Positions 24,896-37,518 are shown, counted from the first letter of the stretch. The stretch: 64,000 nucleotides of DNA from Alistipes megaguti (GCF_900604385.1 NZ_LR027382.1:2147001-2211000), one strand, 5' to 3'. Translations and numbers: made by a program. The notes: generated from the letters alone by a model not told the origin.

Positions 24896-24917
24896 AAAAT
24901 TTTTTCGGAAAAAAGCA

Positions 24918-24925
24918 TAACTTTG
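24918..24925 (+). promoter_or_regulatory. -7 promoter motif of lptB
   Basis: TAACTTTG is a full match to TAnnTTTG, 21 bp upstream of the lptB start. The divergent recQ and lptB promoters share less than 95 bp. Confidence 0.5.
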
Positions 24926-24946
24926 TAAAAAATTATATCCTGCGTC

Positions 24947-25795
24947 ATGCGACTTTACACCAGCGAACTGGTCAAGAAATACAAGGCCCGAACGGTTGTC
25001 GACCATGTGTCGATTGATGTGAATCAGGGCGAGATCGTCGGCCTGCTCGGCCCCAACGGAGCGGGTAAAACCACCACCTTTTACATGATCGTGGGGCTCA
25101 TCAAACCCAACGAGGGCCGGATCTTTCTGGAGACCGACCAGGGCCAGGTCAGCGAGTTGACCTCGCTGCCGGTCTACCGTCGGGCCCAGCTGGGCGTGGG
25201 CTATCTGGCCCAGGAGGCGTCGGTCTTCCGCCGGCTGACCGTCGAGGAGAACATCCGCGCCGTGCTGGAGATGACCGACTACTCGAAGGAGTACCAGAAC
25301 GAGCGCGTCGAGGCGCTCATCGAGGAGTTCCGCCTGCAGAAGGTTCGCAAGAGTCTGGGTATCCAGCTCTCGGGCGGTGAACGGCGCCGTACGGAGATTG
25401 CCCGGGCCGTGGCCATCAATCCGGCCTTTATCCTGCTGGACGAACCCTTCGCCGGGGTGGACCCCATTGCCGTGGAGGATATCCAGTCGATCGTGGCGAC
25501 TCTGAAGCACAAGAACATCGGAGTGATCATCACCGACCATAACGTCGACGAGACGCTGGCCATCACCGACCGCACCTACCTGCTCTACGAGGGCAAGATC
25601 CTCAAGACGGGTACGGCCGAGGAGCTGGCCGCCGACCCGATGGTGCGCAAGGTCTACCTCGGACAGCACTTCGAGTTGAAGAAGAGCCACCAGCTGACCC
25701 AGGAGATGAAGAACCGCAAGGGCGAGGAGTTGCGCCAGGCGGCCTCGGAGGAGGCTCGCAAGGCGGTCGACGAGATTCGCGGTGACAAGCATTGA
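24947..25795 (+). CDS. lptB: LPS export ABC transporter ATPase LptB
   Basis: The cytoplasmic ATPase of the LptBFG complex, which extracts LPS from the inner membrane. Walker A GPNGAGKTT (35-43), Q-loop, signature LSGGERRR near 141, Walker B FILLDEPFAG and the switch His in ITDHNVDET are all present. At 282 residues it is about 40 longer than E. coli LptB; the extra C-terminal helix is rich in Glu, Lys and Arg, as in other Bacteroidetes. It stands alone, separated from aroA by a 263-bp gap with repeats. Confidence 0.94.
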   Translation: MRLYTSELVKKYKARTVVDHVSIDVNQGEIVGLLGPNGAGKTTTFYMIVGLIKPNEGRIFLETDQGQVSELTSLPVYRRAQLGVGYLAQEASVFRRLTVEENIRAVLEMTDYSKEYQNERVEALIEEFRLQKVRKSLGIQLSGGERRRTEIARAVAINPAFILLDEPFAGVDPIAVEDIQSIVATLKHKNIGVIITDHNVDETLAITDRTYLLYEGKILKTGTAEELAADPMVRKVYLGQHFELKKSHQLTQEMKNRKGEELRQAASEEARKAVDEIRGDKH

Positions 25796-25826
25796 GAACC
25801 GCCCGAGAAGGGGGGAGTAGAAGAAG

Positions 25827-25928
25827 CGAATGGTTGGAGGGCTTCCCGGCTGTGAGGCGAATGGTTCGAGGACTTCCCGGCTGTGAGGCAGTGAGGCGAA
25901 TGGTTCGAGGACTTCCCGGCTGTGAGAC
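25827..25928. repeat. three imperfect tandem copies of a ~32-bp unit between lptB and aroA
   Basis: The unit GAATGGTTCGAGGACTTCCC followed by GGCTGTGAGGC occurs three times (at about 25829, 25859 and 25898); the middle copy carries an extra AGTGAGGC. A shorter GGTGCGGTTGTGAGAC echo follows. The gap contains no gene and no obvious terminator for lptB. Confidence 0.7.
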
Positions 25929-26058
25929 AAGGTGCGGTTGTGAGACGGGGATGACTGTGAAGTGGGGCGATTGCGAGTCGGGCGCTCGAAGAGGCCTCGT
26001 TCCTTGCTCGTGGAGGTCTGCCGACAGAAGGACAGAAGGTTAGTAGGTTGATAGATAT

Positions 26059-27306
26059 ATGGACAAAACGGTTCCGCCAGGCCGCGTCAAAGGCACGCTG
26101 ACGCCGCCCTGCTCGAAAAGTTATGCACAGCGTGCTCTGGCTGCGGCCCTGCTCTCCGAAGAACCCACGGTGCTGCGCAATCTGGAATTCTGCGACGATA
26201 CGCGCTCGGCGCTGCACTGCATCCGTACGCTCGGCGCCCGCGTCGAACAGGTCGACGCCACGTCGCTCTCGATCCGCGGTGGTCTGAATCCCCACGGCCG
26301 GACGCTCGAAGTGGGCGAATCGGGCCTCGCCACGCGCCTCTTTACCCCCATTGCCTCGCTTTGCCGGACGCCGATCCGCATCGTCGGACGCGGCACGTTG
26401 CTCGTGCGTCCGATGACGATGATGCTCGAACCGCTGCGGCAGCTGGGTGTCACGGTGCACGACAACGACGGATTCCTGCCGGTGGAGGTCTGCGGACCGA
26501 TGCACGGCGGTGAGGTGGAGGTCGACGGTTCGGTCTCCTCGCAGTTCATCACGGGGCTGCTGCTGGCCCTGCCGCGTGCCGCCAGCGACACGACGCTTCA
26601 CGTGCGCAACGCCGTCTCGACCCCCTATCTGGACATGACGCTCGATACGGCGGCGCGCTTTGGCGTGGAGATCAGCCAGCGCGACTACGAGGAGTTCTAC
26701 ATCCCCGGCAACCAGCATTTTGCCGCTACCTATTTCAGCATCGAGGGCGACTGGAGCGCTGCGGCCATGCTGCTCGTGGCCGGCGCCACGGCCGGTGAGA
26801 TCACCGTACGCAACGTCTCGATGCTCTCCAAACAGGCCGATACGGCCATCTGTACGGCGCTCGTGCGGGCCGGCGCGGCCGTGATCAACGATGAGGAATC
26901 GGTGACGGTGGCCCACCGTCCGCTGCACGGCTTCGAGTTCGATGCCACGAACTGCCCCGACCTCTTCCCGGCGCTGGCCGCGCTGGCCGCCGCAGCCGAA
27001 GGGGTGAGCACGATCCGCGGCACGTCGCGCCTCGAATACAAGGAGTGCAACCGCGCCGAGGCCATCTGCGAGGAGTACGGCCGGCTGGGCATCGAGGTCG
27101 ACCTCTCGGAAGAGGATGTCATGCGTATCCGCGGCGGGGCGATCCATGCCGCCCGCACGCAGAGCCACGGCGATCACCGCATGGCCATGTCGCTGGCCGT
27201 GGCGGCGCTGAGGGCCGACGGCGAGGTGACGATCGAAGGGGCCGAGTCGGTGGCCAAGAGCTATCCAACCTTCTTCGAGGATCTGGCCCGGGTCCGCGAA
27301 TCGTGA
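26059..27306 (+). CDS. aroA: 3-phosphoshikimate 1-carboxyvinyltransferase (EPSP synthase)
   Basis: It joins PEP to shikimate 3-phosphate, step six of chorismate synthesis. The 415-residue protein has the two-domain EPSP synthase fold. SKSYAQR (residues 19-25) holds the phosphate-binding Lys and Ser, SGLATRL the PEP-site region, and SSQFITGLLLALP, NCPDLFPALA (catalytic Asp) and SHGDHRMAMS are all recognisable. The start at MDKTVPPGRVKGTLTPP aligns with the family. It heads a plus-strand run with aroC 28 nt behind, so the last two shikimate steps are co-transcribed. Confidence 0.96.
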   Translation: MDKTVPPGRVKGTLTPPCSKSYAQRALAAALLSEEPTVLRNLEFCDDTRSALHCIRTLGARVEQVDATSLSIRGGLNPHGRTLEVGESGLATRLFTPIASLCRTPIRIVGRGTLLVRPMTMMLEPLRQLGVTVHDNDGFLPVEVCGPMHGGEVEVDGSVSSQFITGLLLALPRAASDTTLHVRNAVSTPYLDMTLDTAARFGVEISQRDYEEFYIPGNQHFAATYFSIEGDWSAAAMLLVAGATAGEITVRNVSMLSKQADTAICTALVRAGAAVINDEESVTVAHRPLHGFEFDATNCPDLFPALAALAAAAEGVSTIRGTSRLEYKECNRAEAICEEYGRLGIEVDLSEEDVMRIRGGAIHAARTQSHGDHRMAMSLAVAALRADGEVTIEGAESVAKSYPTFFEDLARVRES

Positions 27307-27334
27307 GTCCCGGCCGACTAAAACAGAACAGATC

Positions 27335-28315
27335 ATGAATCAATACGGAGTGAATTTCCGGCTCGCCATCTGGGGCGAGTCACACGGTGCGCAGGTCGGC
27401 ATCTCGATGGATGGAGTGCCGGCCGGATTGTCCCTTTCGGAGGCGGATTTCGAGGCCGATCTGGCCCGCCGCCGGAGCGGTGCGCGGGGGACGACGCCGC
27501 GGCGCGAGACGGACCGGCCGATGATCGTCTCGGGACTTTACAACGGCCATACGACCGGTGCGCCGCTGACGGTCGTCTTTGCCAACGAGAATACCCGTTC
27601 GGGTGATTACGCCAATCTGGAGCGCCATTTCCGCCCGTCGCACGCCGACTGGGTGGCCTTCCGCAAGTTCGGGGGATACAACGATTCGCGGGGCGGCGGC
27701 CACTTTTCGGCGCGGCTGACCGTGGCGCTGGTGGCCGCGGGGGTGGTGGCCAAGAAGATGCTGCCCGAAGGGGTGCGTTTCGCCACGCGCCTTACGGAGA
27801 TCGGCGGATGTGACGATCCGGCGCGTTTCGACGAGCTGCTGCGCGAGGCGGCGGCCGAGCGCGATTCGCTGGGCGGCGTGGTTGAATGCCGTGTCGCGGG
27901 AGTGCCCGTCGGGATCGGCGAACCCTTCTTCGATTCGGTCGAGAGCCGGGTGGCACACCTGCTCTTCTCGATTCCGGCGGTCAAGGGGGTGGAGTTCGGC
28001 AGCGGATTTGCCGGAAGCCGTCTCCGCGGGTCGCAGAACAACGACCCGATCCTCGACGGCGAGGGGCACACGGCGACGAACCATGCCGGTGGAATCAACG
28101 GCGGCATTACGAACGGCAACGAGGTGGTGGTGCGTGCGGCGCTGAAGCCCACGCCGAGCATCTCCCGACCGCAGGAGACCTACAATCTGACGACCGACCG
28201 CGTTGAGCCGCTCGAGATCCGGGGACGTCACGATGTCTGTGTAGCCCTGCGCGGAGCGGTGGTTGTCGAGGCAGCCGTTGCCATTGCGTTGGCCGATCTC
28301 TGGAGAAGCCGATGA
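27335..28315 (+). CDS. aroC: chorismate synthase
   Basis: An FMN-dependent trans-elimination of phosphate from EPSP that yields chorismate. Conserved blocks include WGESHGAQVG, RRRSGARGTTPRRETD, RPSHADW, GGYNDSRGGGHFSARLT and the C-terminal HDVCVALRGAVVVEAA. At 326 residues it is shorter than most family members (350-390), with the reductions spread through loops and no signature block lost. The prmC start overlaps its stop by ATGA. Confidence 0.96.
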   Translation: MNQYGVNFRLAIWGESHGAQVGISMDGVPAGLSLSEADFEADLARRRSGARGTTPRRETDRPMIVSGLYNGHTTGAPLTVVFANENTRSGDYANLERHFRPSHADWVAFRKFGGYNDSRGGGHFSARLTVALVAAGVVAKKMLPEGVRFATRLTEIGGCDDPARFDELLREAAAERDSLGGVVECRVAGVPVGIGEPFFDSVESRVAHLLFSIPAVKGVEFGSGFAGSRLRGSQNNDPILDGEGHTATNHAGGINGGITNGNEVVVRAALKPTPSISRPQETYNLTTDRVEPLEIRGRHDVCVALRGAVVVEAAVAIALADLWRSR

Positions 28316-29313
28316 CACGCCGCGAAGCCATCGAACGCATTACGGCCCGCCTGACGGGTCTCTATGATGCCCGCGAGGCCCGGAACCTGGCCCGCCTGCT
28401 GGTTGCCGGGCGGGAAGGCATCTCGCTCTCGGCGCTGCTGACCGACCCCGGGGCCGAACTGCGGGCGAGAGGGGCTGAAAAGCCGGAGGGCCTGGAAGGG
28501 CTGGACGGAACGTCGCGTGAGAAGGGGGCGTCGTGTGAGAAGGGTGCGTCGTACGGGGCGGGGGAGCTCGGACGCTTGGGTGCAGATGTCGAACGACTGG
28601 CCGCGGGCGAACCCCTGCAGTACGTGCTTGGCGAGAGCGAATTCTACGGACGTCGCTTTGCGGTGCGCCGGGGGGTGCTGATCCCGCGCCCCGAGACCGA
28701 GGAGCTGGTCGACCGCATCGTCCACAGTGTGCGGGGACGAGCCGGCGAAGCGGGGGAGTGTGAACCGCCCTTGCGAACTCCGCTTGCGGGCCGTGGGCTC
28801 CGGATCCTCGACGTGGGGACCGGAAGCGGCTGTATTGCCGTCTCGCTGGCGCTGGAGCTCCCCGCAGCCGAAGTCTATGCCGCCGATATCTCGGATGAGG
28901 CGCTGGAGGTCGCCGCCGAGAACTGCCGCCGGCTCGGGGCCCGCGTGACGCTGCGGCGGGCCGATGCACTGACCGATCTGGCGGAGCAATTTCCCGAACG
29001 ATTTGATGTGATCGTCTCAAACCCTCCCTATGTCCCCGAGAGCGACCGCGAGGCGATGCACCCCAACGTGCGCGATTACGAACCGGCACTGGCGTTGTTC
29101 GTGCCGGACGACGATCCGCTGCGCTTCTACCGTGCCATTGCGCGCTCCGGGCGGCGGATGCTGCGACCGGGCGGGCGCCTCTGGTTCGAGATCTACGAAC
29201 ACGCCGCCGCGCAGATGGCCGACATGCTTGCGGCCGAGGGATATACGGCCACCGAAATCTACCGGGACCTCTTCGATAAGGAACGAATGACATGCAGCCG
29301 ACTCGAAAAATAA
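28312..29313 (+). CDS. prmC: peptide chain release factor N5-glutamine methyltransferase
   Basis: It methylates the Gln of the GGQ motif in release factors RF1 and RF2. The 333-residue protein has an N-terminal helical domain ending in GEPLQYVLGESEFYGRRF, the SAM site LDVGTGSGCIA and the catalytic NPPY (SNPPYVPES). Two segments look inserted: a Gly/Glu-rich linker at about 50-85 (REKGASCEKGASYGAG) and a short one near 140 (GRAGEAGECEPPLRT). They make it longer than the usual 280 or so. It overlaps aroC by 4 nt and recX by 22 nt. Confidence 0.93.
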   Translation: MTRREAIERITARLTGLYDAREARNLARLLVAGREGISLSALLTDPGAELRARGAEKPEGLEGLDGTSREKGASCEKGASYGAGELGRLGADVERLAAGEPLQYVLGESEFYGRRFAVRRGVLIPRPETEELVDRIVHSVRGRAGEAGECEPPLRTPLAGRGLRILDVGTGSGCIAVSLALELPAAEVYAADISDEALEVAAENCRRLGARVTLRRADALTDLAEQFPERFDVIVSNPPYVPESDREAMHPNVRDYEPALALFVPDDDPLRFYRAIARSGRRMLRPGGRLWFEIYEHAAAQMADMLAAEGYTATEIYRDLFDKERMTCSRLEK

Positions 29314-29816
29314 ACACACCGCGCGAAAAGCGGACGAAAACACCCGAACAGGCCCTCACCTCGCTCATGCGGCTCTGTGCCCGGGCCGAGAAGTCGGAGG
29401 GCGATGCCCGGCGGCTGATGCGCGGCTGGGGTTTGGCGGAGCGTGATGCCGAGGCGGTGCTGGCGCGGCTGGTGCGCGAACGCTTCATCGACGATACGCG
29501 CTATGCCGAGGCCTTCGTGCGCGAGAAGCTGCGGCTGAGCGGCTGGGGCGAGTACAAGATCCGCACGGCGCTTCAGCGCAAGGGCATCCGGCGTGAGGTG
29601 ATCGACGCGGCGCTGGCCCAGGCCGACCGTTCGGCCATGGAGCAGCGCCTGGCGGAACAGCTTGCGCGCAAGGCCCGGACGGTGAAGCACACGACTGCCT
29701 ACGAATTGAAAACCAAATTGATACGATACGGGCTTTCGCTCGGTTACGACTACGAGGCCGTGATGGATGCGGCCGCGCAGTTGGTCAAGGATACGGATAC
29801 ATGCGACGATTTCTGA
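29292..29816 (+). CDS. recX: regulatory protein RecX
   Basis: RecX binds and restrains RecA filaments. This 174-residue protein has the three-helix repeats of the family: an Ala/Arg-rich first repeat with DAEAVLARLVRERFIDDTRYAEAFVREK and a second with WGEYKIRTALQRKGI. It starts inside the end of prmC (22-nt overlap) and ends inside the start of the M23 gene (16-nt overlap), so it is co-transcribed. recA is not in the window. Confidence 0.88.
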   Translation: MQPTRKINTPREKRTKTPEQALTSLMRLCARAEKSEGDARRLMRGWGLAERDAEAVLARLVRERFIDDTRYAEAFVREKLRLSGWGEYKIRTALQRKGIRREVIDAALAQADRSAMEQRLAEQLARKARTVKHTTAYELKTKLIRYGLSLGYDYEAVMDAAAQLVKDTDTCDDF

Positions 29817-31552
29817 CAACGATGCTTCTGGCCGCGACGTGCGTCGGAGCCTCGGCTCAAACCCAAACTGCGAACCGCGGGCAGCGGCTCAATCCCGACG
29901 ATTATATTTTTCCCGTACAGCAGGCTTCGCGGCTCTTTTCGGCCAATTTCGGCGAACTGCGCCCGGGACACTTCCACGCCGGTGTGGACATCAAGACCGA
30001 CGGCGAGGAGGGCCATCCGCTGGTGGCTGTGGCCGACGGCTATGTTTCGCGCATGACGGTTTCGGCGGGCGGCTACGGACGGGCGCTCTACCTGACGCTC
30101 CGGAACGGTACGACGGCCGTCTACGGCCATCTGCAGCGCTTTCGCAAGGACCTCGAGGAGTGTCTCCGCTCGGAGCGTTACGCCCGCCGTGCGAACGGCG
30201 TCGACCTCTGGTTCGAGCCCGACCGCTGGCCCGTGCATCAGGGCGACGTCATCGGCTACGCGGGCAACAGCGGTTCGTCGATGGGGCCCCACCTTCACTA
30301 CGAGATCCGCGACACCCCGACGCAGCGCCTCCACAACCCGGTTCGCGAGCGTATTGTCCGCCCCGAGGACAACCTCCCGCCGCGCATCCTGCGCATCCAT
30401 TATGTGGAGGTCGACACGCTCGACGGAGTTCCCGTGCGGAGCCCCGCGGAGAGTTATGCCGTCGTGCGCGATGCCGACGGCCGTTACCGGCTGACGCGCG
30501 GCGAACCGGTCGAAGTCGGACGCCGCGGATACTTTATCCTCGAGACCTCCGACCGCCGCAACGGCGTCTACAACACCTTCGGCGTCTGGCGTGTTGAGGC
30601 CCGCTGCGACGATCAACCCTATTTCGAGTACCGCATGGATGGCTTTACGCACGATCTGTCGCGCTGTTGCGACGCCGTGAGCTGCTATCCGCTCAAAATC
30701 GGTTCGCGCAACGAGGTGATCCGGCTGGCCCAGCTGGCCGGGGCTCCCGACCTCTTCTACCCGCGGATGGTCGAACGGGGCGTGGTGCGGTGTGAGCCGG
30801 GCGCCAGCCGCCGCATCCGCATCGAGGTCGAGGATGACTGCGGCAACCGCTCCTCGATCGAGTTCCCGATCGTGGGGCGTCGCGAGGAGTTCCGTGCCGA
30901 GGTGGATTCCGCGGCCGTGGCCCTCTTCCCGGGGCGGAACTCCCTGGTACGGATCGGCGACGAGGCCGTGGCCCGTATCCAGAAGGGTTCGCTCTACGAG
31001 CCGTTGTTCGTCCATCCCCGGCGTCTCGATCAGCCGCAGAGTCGCGCCGGAGTCGTCGTCCTGTCGCCCGTCTACCGTTTTCTTGAGGCCACGACGCCCC
31101 TTTACAGCCCGGCGTTGGTGACCATCCGGACCCAGGTGCCGCCCCGTCTGCGGCTGCATGCCGTCCTGGCCGGCCGCGGCAGCAAGGGTGGTCTTTATCA
31201 CGTTGGCGGAACCTATTCGAATGGGGCCGTGACGGCCGTCACGCGCACGACAGGCGATCTGCTCGTCGTGGCCGACACGCTGCCCCCGACCGTCCGTCCG
31301 CTCTTTACCGACGGCGCGTCGCTCTCCTCGGCCGCCGAACTGCGTTTCCGCACGTCGGACAACTTCTCGGGCATCGCCTCCTGGACGCTCCTCATCGACG
31401 GCGAATGGGTCCCCTGCGACCGTTTCCCAATGAAAGGAACCCTCGTTCATCGCTTCGATCGTCCTGCAGCCCATCGTCGCCATACCTACGAACTGACGGT
31501 CCGCGATGCCTGCGGAAATTCCGCCCGCCATTCCGGTTCATTTGTCCGGTAG
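29801..31552 (+). CDS. secreted M23-family (LytM-like) metallopeptidase
   Basis: A 583-residue protein with a signal peptide (residues 1-20, ending CVGASAQ). The M23 domain is N-terminal with all zinc ligands: H59 and D63 in HFHAGVD, and H164/H166 in MGPHLHYEI. This predicts a peptidoglycan endopeptidase in the periplasm. The C-terminal 380 residues are strand-rich with Ig-like segments (RIEVEDDCGNRS, then YELTVRDACGNS near the end). It ends the operon aroA-aroC-prmC-recX-M23 and is followed by a bidirectional terminator at 31771. Confidence 0.9.
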   Translation: MRRFLTTMLLAATCVGASAQTQTANRGQRLNPDDYIFPVQQASRLFSANFGELRPGHFHAGVDIKTDGEEGHPLVAVADGYVSRMTVSAGGYGRALYLTLRNGTTAVYGHLQRFRKDLEECLRSERYARRANGVDLWFEPDRWPVHQGDVIGYAGNSGSSMGPHLHYEIRDTPTQRLHNPVRERIVRPEDNLPPRILRIHYVEVDTLDGVPVRSPAESYAVVRDADGRYRLTRGEPVEVGRRGYFILETSDRRNGVYNTFGVWRVEARCDDQPYFEYRMDGFTHDLSRCCDAVSCYPLKIGSRNEVIRLAQLAGAPDLFYPRMVERGVVRCEPGASRRIRIEVEDDCGNRSSIEFPIVGRREEFRAEVDSAAVALFPGRNSLVRIGDEAVARIQKGSLYEPLFVHPRRLDQPQSRAGVVVLSPVYRFLEATTPLYSPALVTIRTQVPPRLRLHAVLAGRGSKGGLYHVGGTYSNGAVTAVTRTTGDLLVVADTLPPTVRPLFTDGASLSSAAELRFRTSDNFSGIASWTLLIDGEWVPCDRFPMKGTLVHRFDRPAAHRRHTYELTVRDACGNSARHSGSFVR

Positions 31553-31770
31553 GGCGACGCGCGGTTGTGAGCTGGCATCCCCCGGGTAGTGGCCGGAACG
31601 TTTAGTGGGCCGGCATCTGTCAGTGCCCGACAGGGGTGGTGGCCGGCATCCTCCGGCGGGGTAGCGGCCGGCCGGTTCGCCGCCAAGGCAGACTCCTTTC
31701 CCCGCAGTTCTGACCGATCTGCTCAGGAGCGTTCCATGAGATCCCCCTTGCCGCGCATCTCTGCATGCAA

Positions 31771-31806
31771 AAAAAAGCCTCTCCGATTCCGGAGAGGCTT
31801 TTTTTG
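31771..31806. terminator. bidirectional terminator between the M23 and CoA-transferase genes
   Basis: GCCTCTCCG, loop ATTC, CGGAGAGGC is flanked by A-runs on the left and seven T on the right, so it works on both strands for the two convergent genes. The remaining bases of the 272-bp gap hold a few GGCCGG-containing imperfect repeats and no gene. Confidence 0.92.
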
Positions 31807-31824
31807 CAAAGGGCCGTGGGCCGG

Positions 31825-33144
31825 TTATTTGCCCATGTAGCTCTTGATGTAGTGGTGGTGCGATCCCCAGCGCTCGAAGGCTGCACGGTCGAGCTCCTCG
31901 CGGGCCGACGGGTGGGCAATCGAGATCAGCAGACGCGCACGCTCCTGCATCGACTTGCCGTAGAGATCGACGGCTCCGTACTCCGTAACGACCCAGTGTA
32001 CGTGGAAACGCGACGTCACGACACCGGCACCGTCGAGCAGCGTCGGGCAGATCTTCGAGACGCCCTTGTTCGTGATCGAAGGCATGGCGATGATGGCCTT
32101 TCCGCCCTTCGACAGCGAAGCGCCGTAGACGAAGTCGATCTGACCGCCCGCTCCCGACCAGAACTTCGTACCCAGCGAGTCGGCGCTGACCTGACCCGTG
32201 AGGTCGATCTGCAGGGCCGAGTTGATGGCCACGAAGTTGTCGTTCTGCGAGATGATGTAGGGGTCGTTCGTGTAGCCGACGTCCATCATCAGCACGCCCG
32301 GGTTGTCGTCGATGAAGTCGTAGACGGCCTGCGAACCCATCAGGAACGTCGAAACCATCTTGCCCGGATCGGTCTTCTTGGCCTCACCGTTGATGACGCC
32401 CTTCTTGACCAGCGGCAGTACGCCGTCGGCGAACATTTCGGTGTGCACACCCAGATTCTTGTGGTTGCCCAGCTGGCTCAGCACGGCGTTCGGAATGGCA
32501 CCGATACCCATTTGCAGCGTGGCGCCGTCCTCGATCAGTGCGGCGCAGTGCTTGCCGATGGCCGTTTCGACCTCGTTGGGCTCCGTGAACTTGGCCTCGA
32601 TCAGCGGCGTGTCGTCCTCGACGAAGGTGTCGATCTTCGACATCGGGATCATGGCCTGGCCGAAGGCGCGCGGCACGTGCTTGTTCACCACGGCGATGAC
32701 GTGGTCGGCGCACTCGACGGCGGCCAGCGTTGCATCAACCGACGTACCGAGCGATACATACCCGTGCTTGTCCGGCGGGCAGACCTGGATCATGGCCACG
32801 TTGCACGGTACGGCGCCGCAGCGGTAGAGTTTCTGCGTCTCGCTCAGGAAGACCGGAATGTAGTCGGCATATCCGCTCTGGGTCACCTTGCGCACGTTCG
32901 AGCCCACGAAGAACGAATCGAGCTGGAAGATACCCTCGAATTTCGGATCGGCATAGGGTGCCGGACCTTCGGTGTGCAGGTGATGGATGTGCACGTCTTT
33001 CAGTTCGCCGGCCTCACCGCGGCGGCACATGGCGTTGATCAGACACTGAGGGGCCGAAGCTACCGAGCTCAGATGCACGTGATCGCCCGATTTGATGACC
33101 TTGACGGCCTCCTCGGGAGTCGTGAAATGGATAGGGTTAGTCAT
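31825..33144 (-). CDS. acetyl-CoA hydrolase / CoA-transferase family protein
   Basis: A 439-residue class I CoA-transferase of the Cat1/4-hydroxybutyrate CoA-transferase type; in gut Bacteroidetes such enzymes move CoA between acetate, succinate, propionate or butyrate. The N-terminal domain has the CoA-site loop around QMGIGAIPNAVLSQL and the catalytic Glu in GVHTEMFADG. The C-terminal half has FWSGAGGQIDFVYGASLSKGG and VVTEYGAVDLYGKS, both typical. I chose the ATG at 33144 (MTNPIHF) over a TTG at 33153. The substrate cannot be told from sequence alone. Confidence 0.88.
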   Translation of the reverse strand: MTNPIHFTTPEEAVKVIKSGDHVHLSSVASAPQCLINAMCRRGEAGELKDVHIHHLHTEGPAPYADPKFEGIFQLDSFFVGSNVRKVTQSGYADYIPVFLSETQKLYRCGAVPCNVAMIQVCPPDKHGYVSLGTSVDATLAAVECADHVIAVVNKHVPRAFGQAMIPMSKIDTFVEDDTPLIEAKFTEPNEVETAIGKHCAALIEDGATLQMGIGAIPNAVLSQLGNHKNLGVHTEMFADGVLPLVKKGVINGEAKKTDPGKMVSTFLMGSQAVYDFIDDNPGVLMMDVGYTNDPYIISQNDNFVAINSALQIDLTGQVSADSLGTKFWSGAGGQIDFVYGASLSKGGKAIIAMPSITNKGVSKICPTLLDGAGVVTSRFHVHWVVTEYGAVDLYGKSMQERARLLISIAHPSAREELDRAAFERWGSHHHYIKSYMGK

Positions 33145-33243
33145 TTCTGCCAAAAAATTTCTAAGTGGTTTGACTTACAGTTAGTGTGTCGTATTTTTCT
33201 TGTTGTGACAGGCCGGAATACGCCTCTCGGGAGCTCCGCCGTG

Positions 33244-36258
<3,015 letters not shown>

Positions 36259-36288
36259 ATTGTCCTGTTCTCCTTTCTTCCTTGATGA

Positions 36289-37518
36289 TTATTCGAATTC
36301 GGCCTTCAGAATCTCGACGACCTTCTGTGCCTGTTCCAGTTCGAGGTCGGCACGTGCGGCGATCTCCTCTACGGGGAGTTCCAGTACGCTCTTGGCCGTA
36401 TCGCAGCCGGCGGCCTTCAGGGCGTCGATGATCCAGCCGTCGATCTCGTCGGCGAACTCCGTCAGGGCTACATCCTCCTCCTCGACTTCGCGGTAGACGT
36501 CGATGTCGTAGCCCGTGAGCATCTTCGACAGACGGATATTCAGACCTCCCTTGCCGATGGCCAGCGACACCTGGTCGGGTTTCAGGTAGACCGAAGCGGT
36601 CTTCTTCTCCTCGTCAACGGTGATCGAGGAGATCTTGGCGGGGTTGAGCGAACGCTGGATCATCAGCTGCGGGTTGGCCGTGTAGTTGATCACGTCGATG
36701 TTCTCGTTGCGCAACTCCTTGACGATCGAGTAGATGCGCGAACCCTTCATGCCGACGCAGGCGCCTACCGGGTCGATGCGTTCGTCGTAGGATTCGACGG
36801 CCACCTTGGCGCGTTCGCCCGGGATGCGGGCGATCTTCTTGATGGTGATCAGACCGTCGTAGATTTCGGGCACCTCCTGCTCGAACAGCCGCTCGAGGAA
36901 CTGGTTGGCCGTACGCGAAAGGATGATCCGCGGCTGGTTGTTGTTCATCTCCACCGACTTGACGATGGCCTTGATCGTATCGCCCTTGCGGTAGAAGTCG
37001 TTGGGGATCTGCTCGGCTTTCGGCAGGATGAGTTCGTTCTCCTCGTCGTCGAGGATCAGCACCTCCTTCTTCCAGACCTGGTAGACCTCGCCGGTGATGA
37101 TTTCGCCGACCTTCTCCGAATATTTTTCGTAGAGGCTGGCCTTTTCGAGTTCGAGGATGCGCGAGGCGAGGTTTTGGCGCAGCGAGAGCACCGTGCGGCG
37201 GCCGAACGACGAGAGTTTGATCTCGTCGGCATATTCGTCACCGATTTCGTAGGTGGGGTCGATGGCCTTGACCTCCGAGACGGCGATCTGCGTATTGGGG
37301 TTTTCGACGGCTCCATCCTCGACGACGGTCCGGTTACGCCAGATCTCCAGGTCGCCCTTTTCGGGGTTGATGATCACGTCGAAGTTCTCGTCCGTCTCGT
37401 ACTGTTTCTGCAGCGCGTGGCGGAAGACGTCCTCCAACACGCCGATCATCGTCGACTTGTCGATGTTCTTCAGCTCCTTGAATTCGGCAAAGTTGCTGAT
37501 AAGATTGAGATTGTCCAT
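36289..37518 (-). CDS. nusA: transcription termination/antitermination factor NusA
   Basis: It binds RNA polymerase and RNA and affects pausing, termination and antitermination. The ATG at 37518 (MDNLNLISNFAEF) gives 409 residues. The order is an N-terminal polymerase-binding domain, an S1 domain (KVGEIITGEVYQV onward), KH1 (DPVGACVGMKGSR) and KH2 (VSLAIGKGGLNIRLS), then an acidic C-terminal helix-hairpin region (ALKAAGCDTAKSVLELP). The leader between rimP and nusA holds an octamer repeat. Gene order is the classic rimP-nusA-infB. Confidence 0.96.
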   Translation of the reverse strand: MDNLNLISNFAEFKELKNIDKSTMIGVLEDVFRHALQKQYETDENFDVIINPEKGDLEIWRNRTVVEDGAVENPNTQIAVSEVKAIDPTYEIGDEYADEIKLSSFGRRTVLSLRQNLASRILELEKASLYEKYSEKVGEIITGEVYQVWKKEVLILDDEENELILPKAEQIPNDFYRKGDTIKAIVKSVEMNNNQPRIILSRTANQFLERLFEQEVPEIYDGLITIKKIARIPGERAKVAVESYDERIDPVGACVGMKGSRIYSIVKELRNENIDVINYTANPQLMIQRSLNPAKISSITVDEEKKTASVYLKPDQVSLAIGKGGLNIRLSKMLTGYDIDVYREVEEEDVALTEFADEIDGWIIDALKAAGCDTAKSVLELPVEEIAARADLELEQAQKVVEILKAEFE

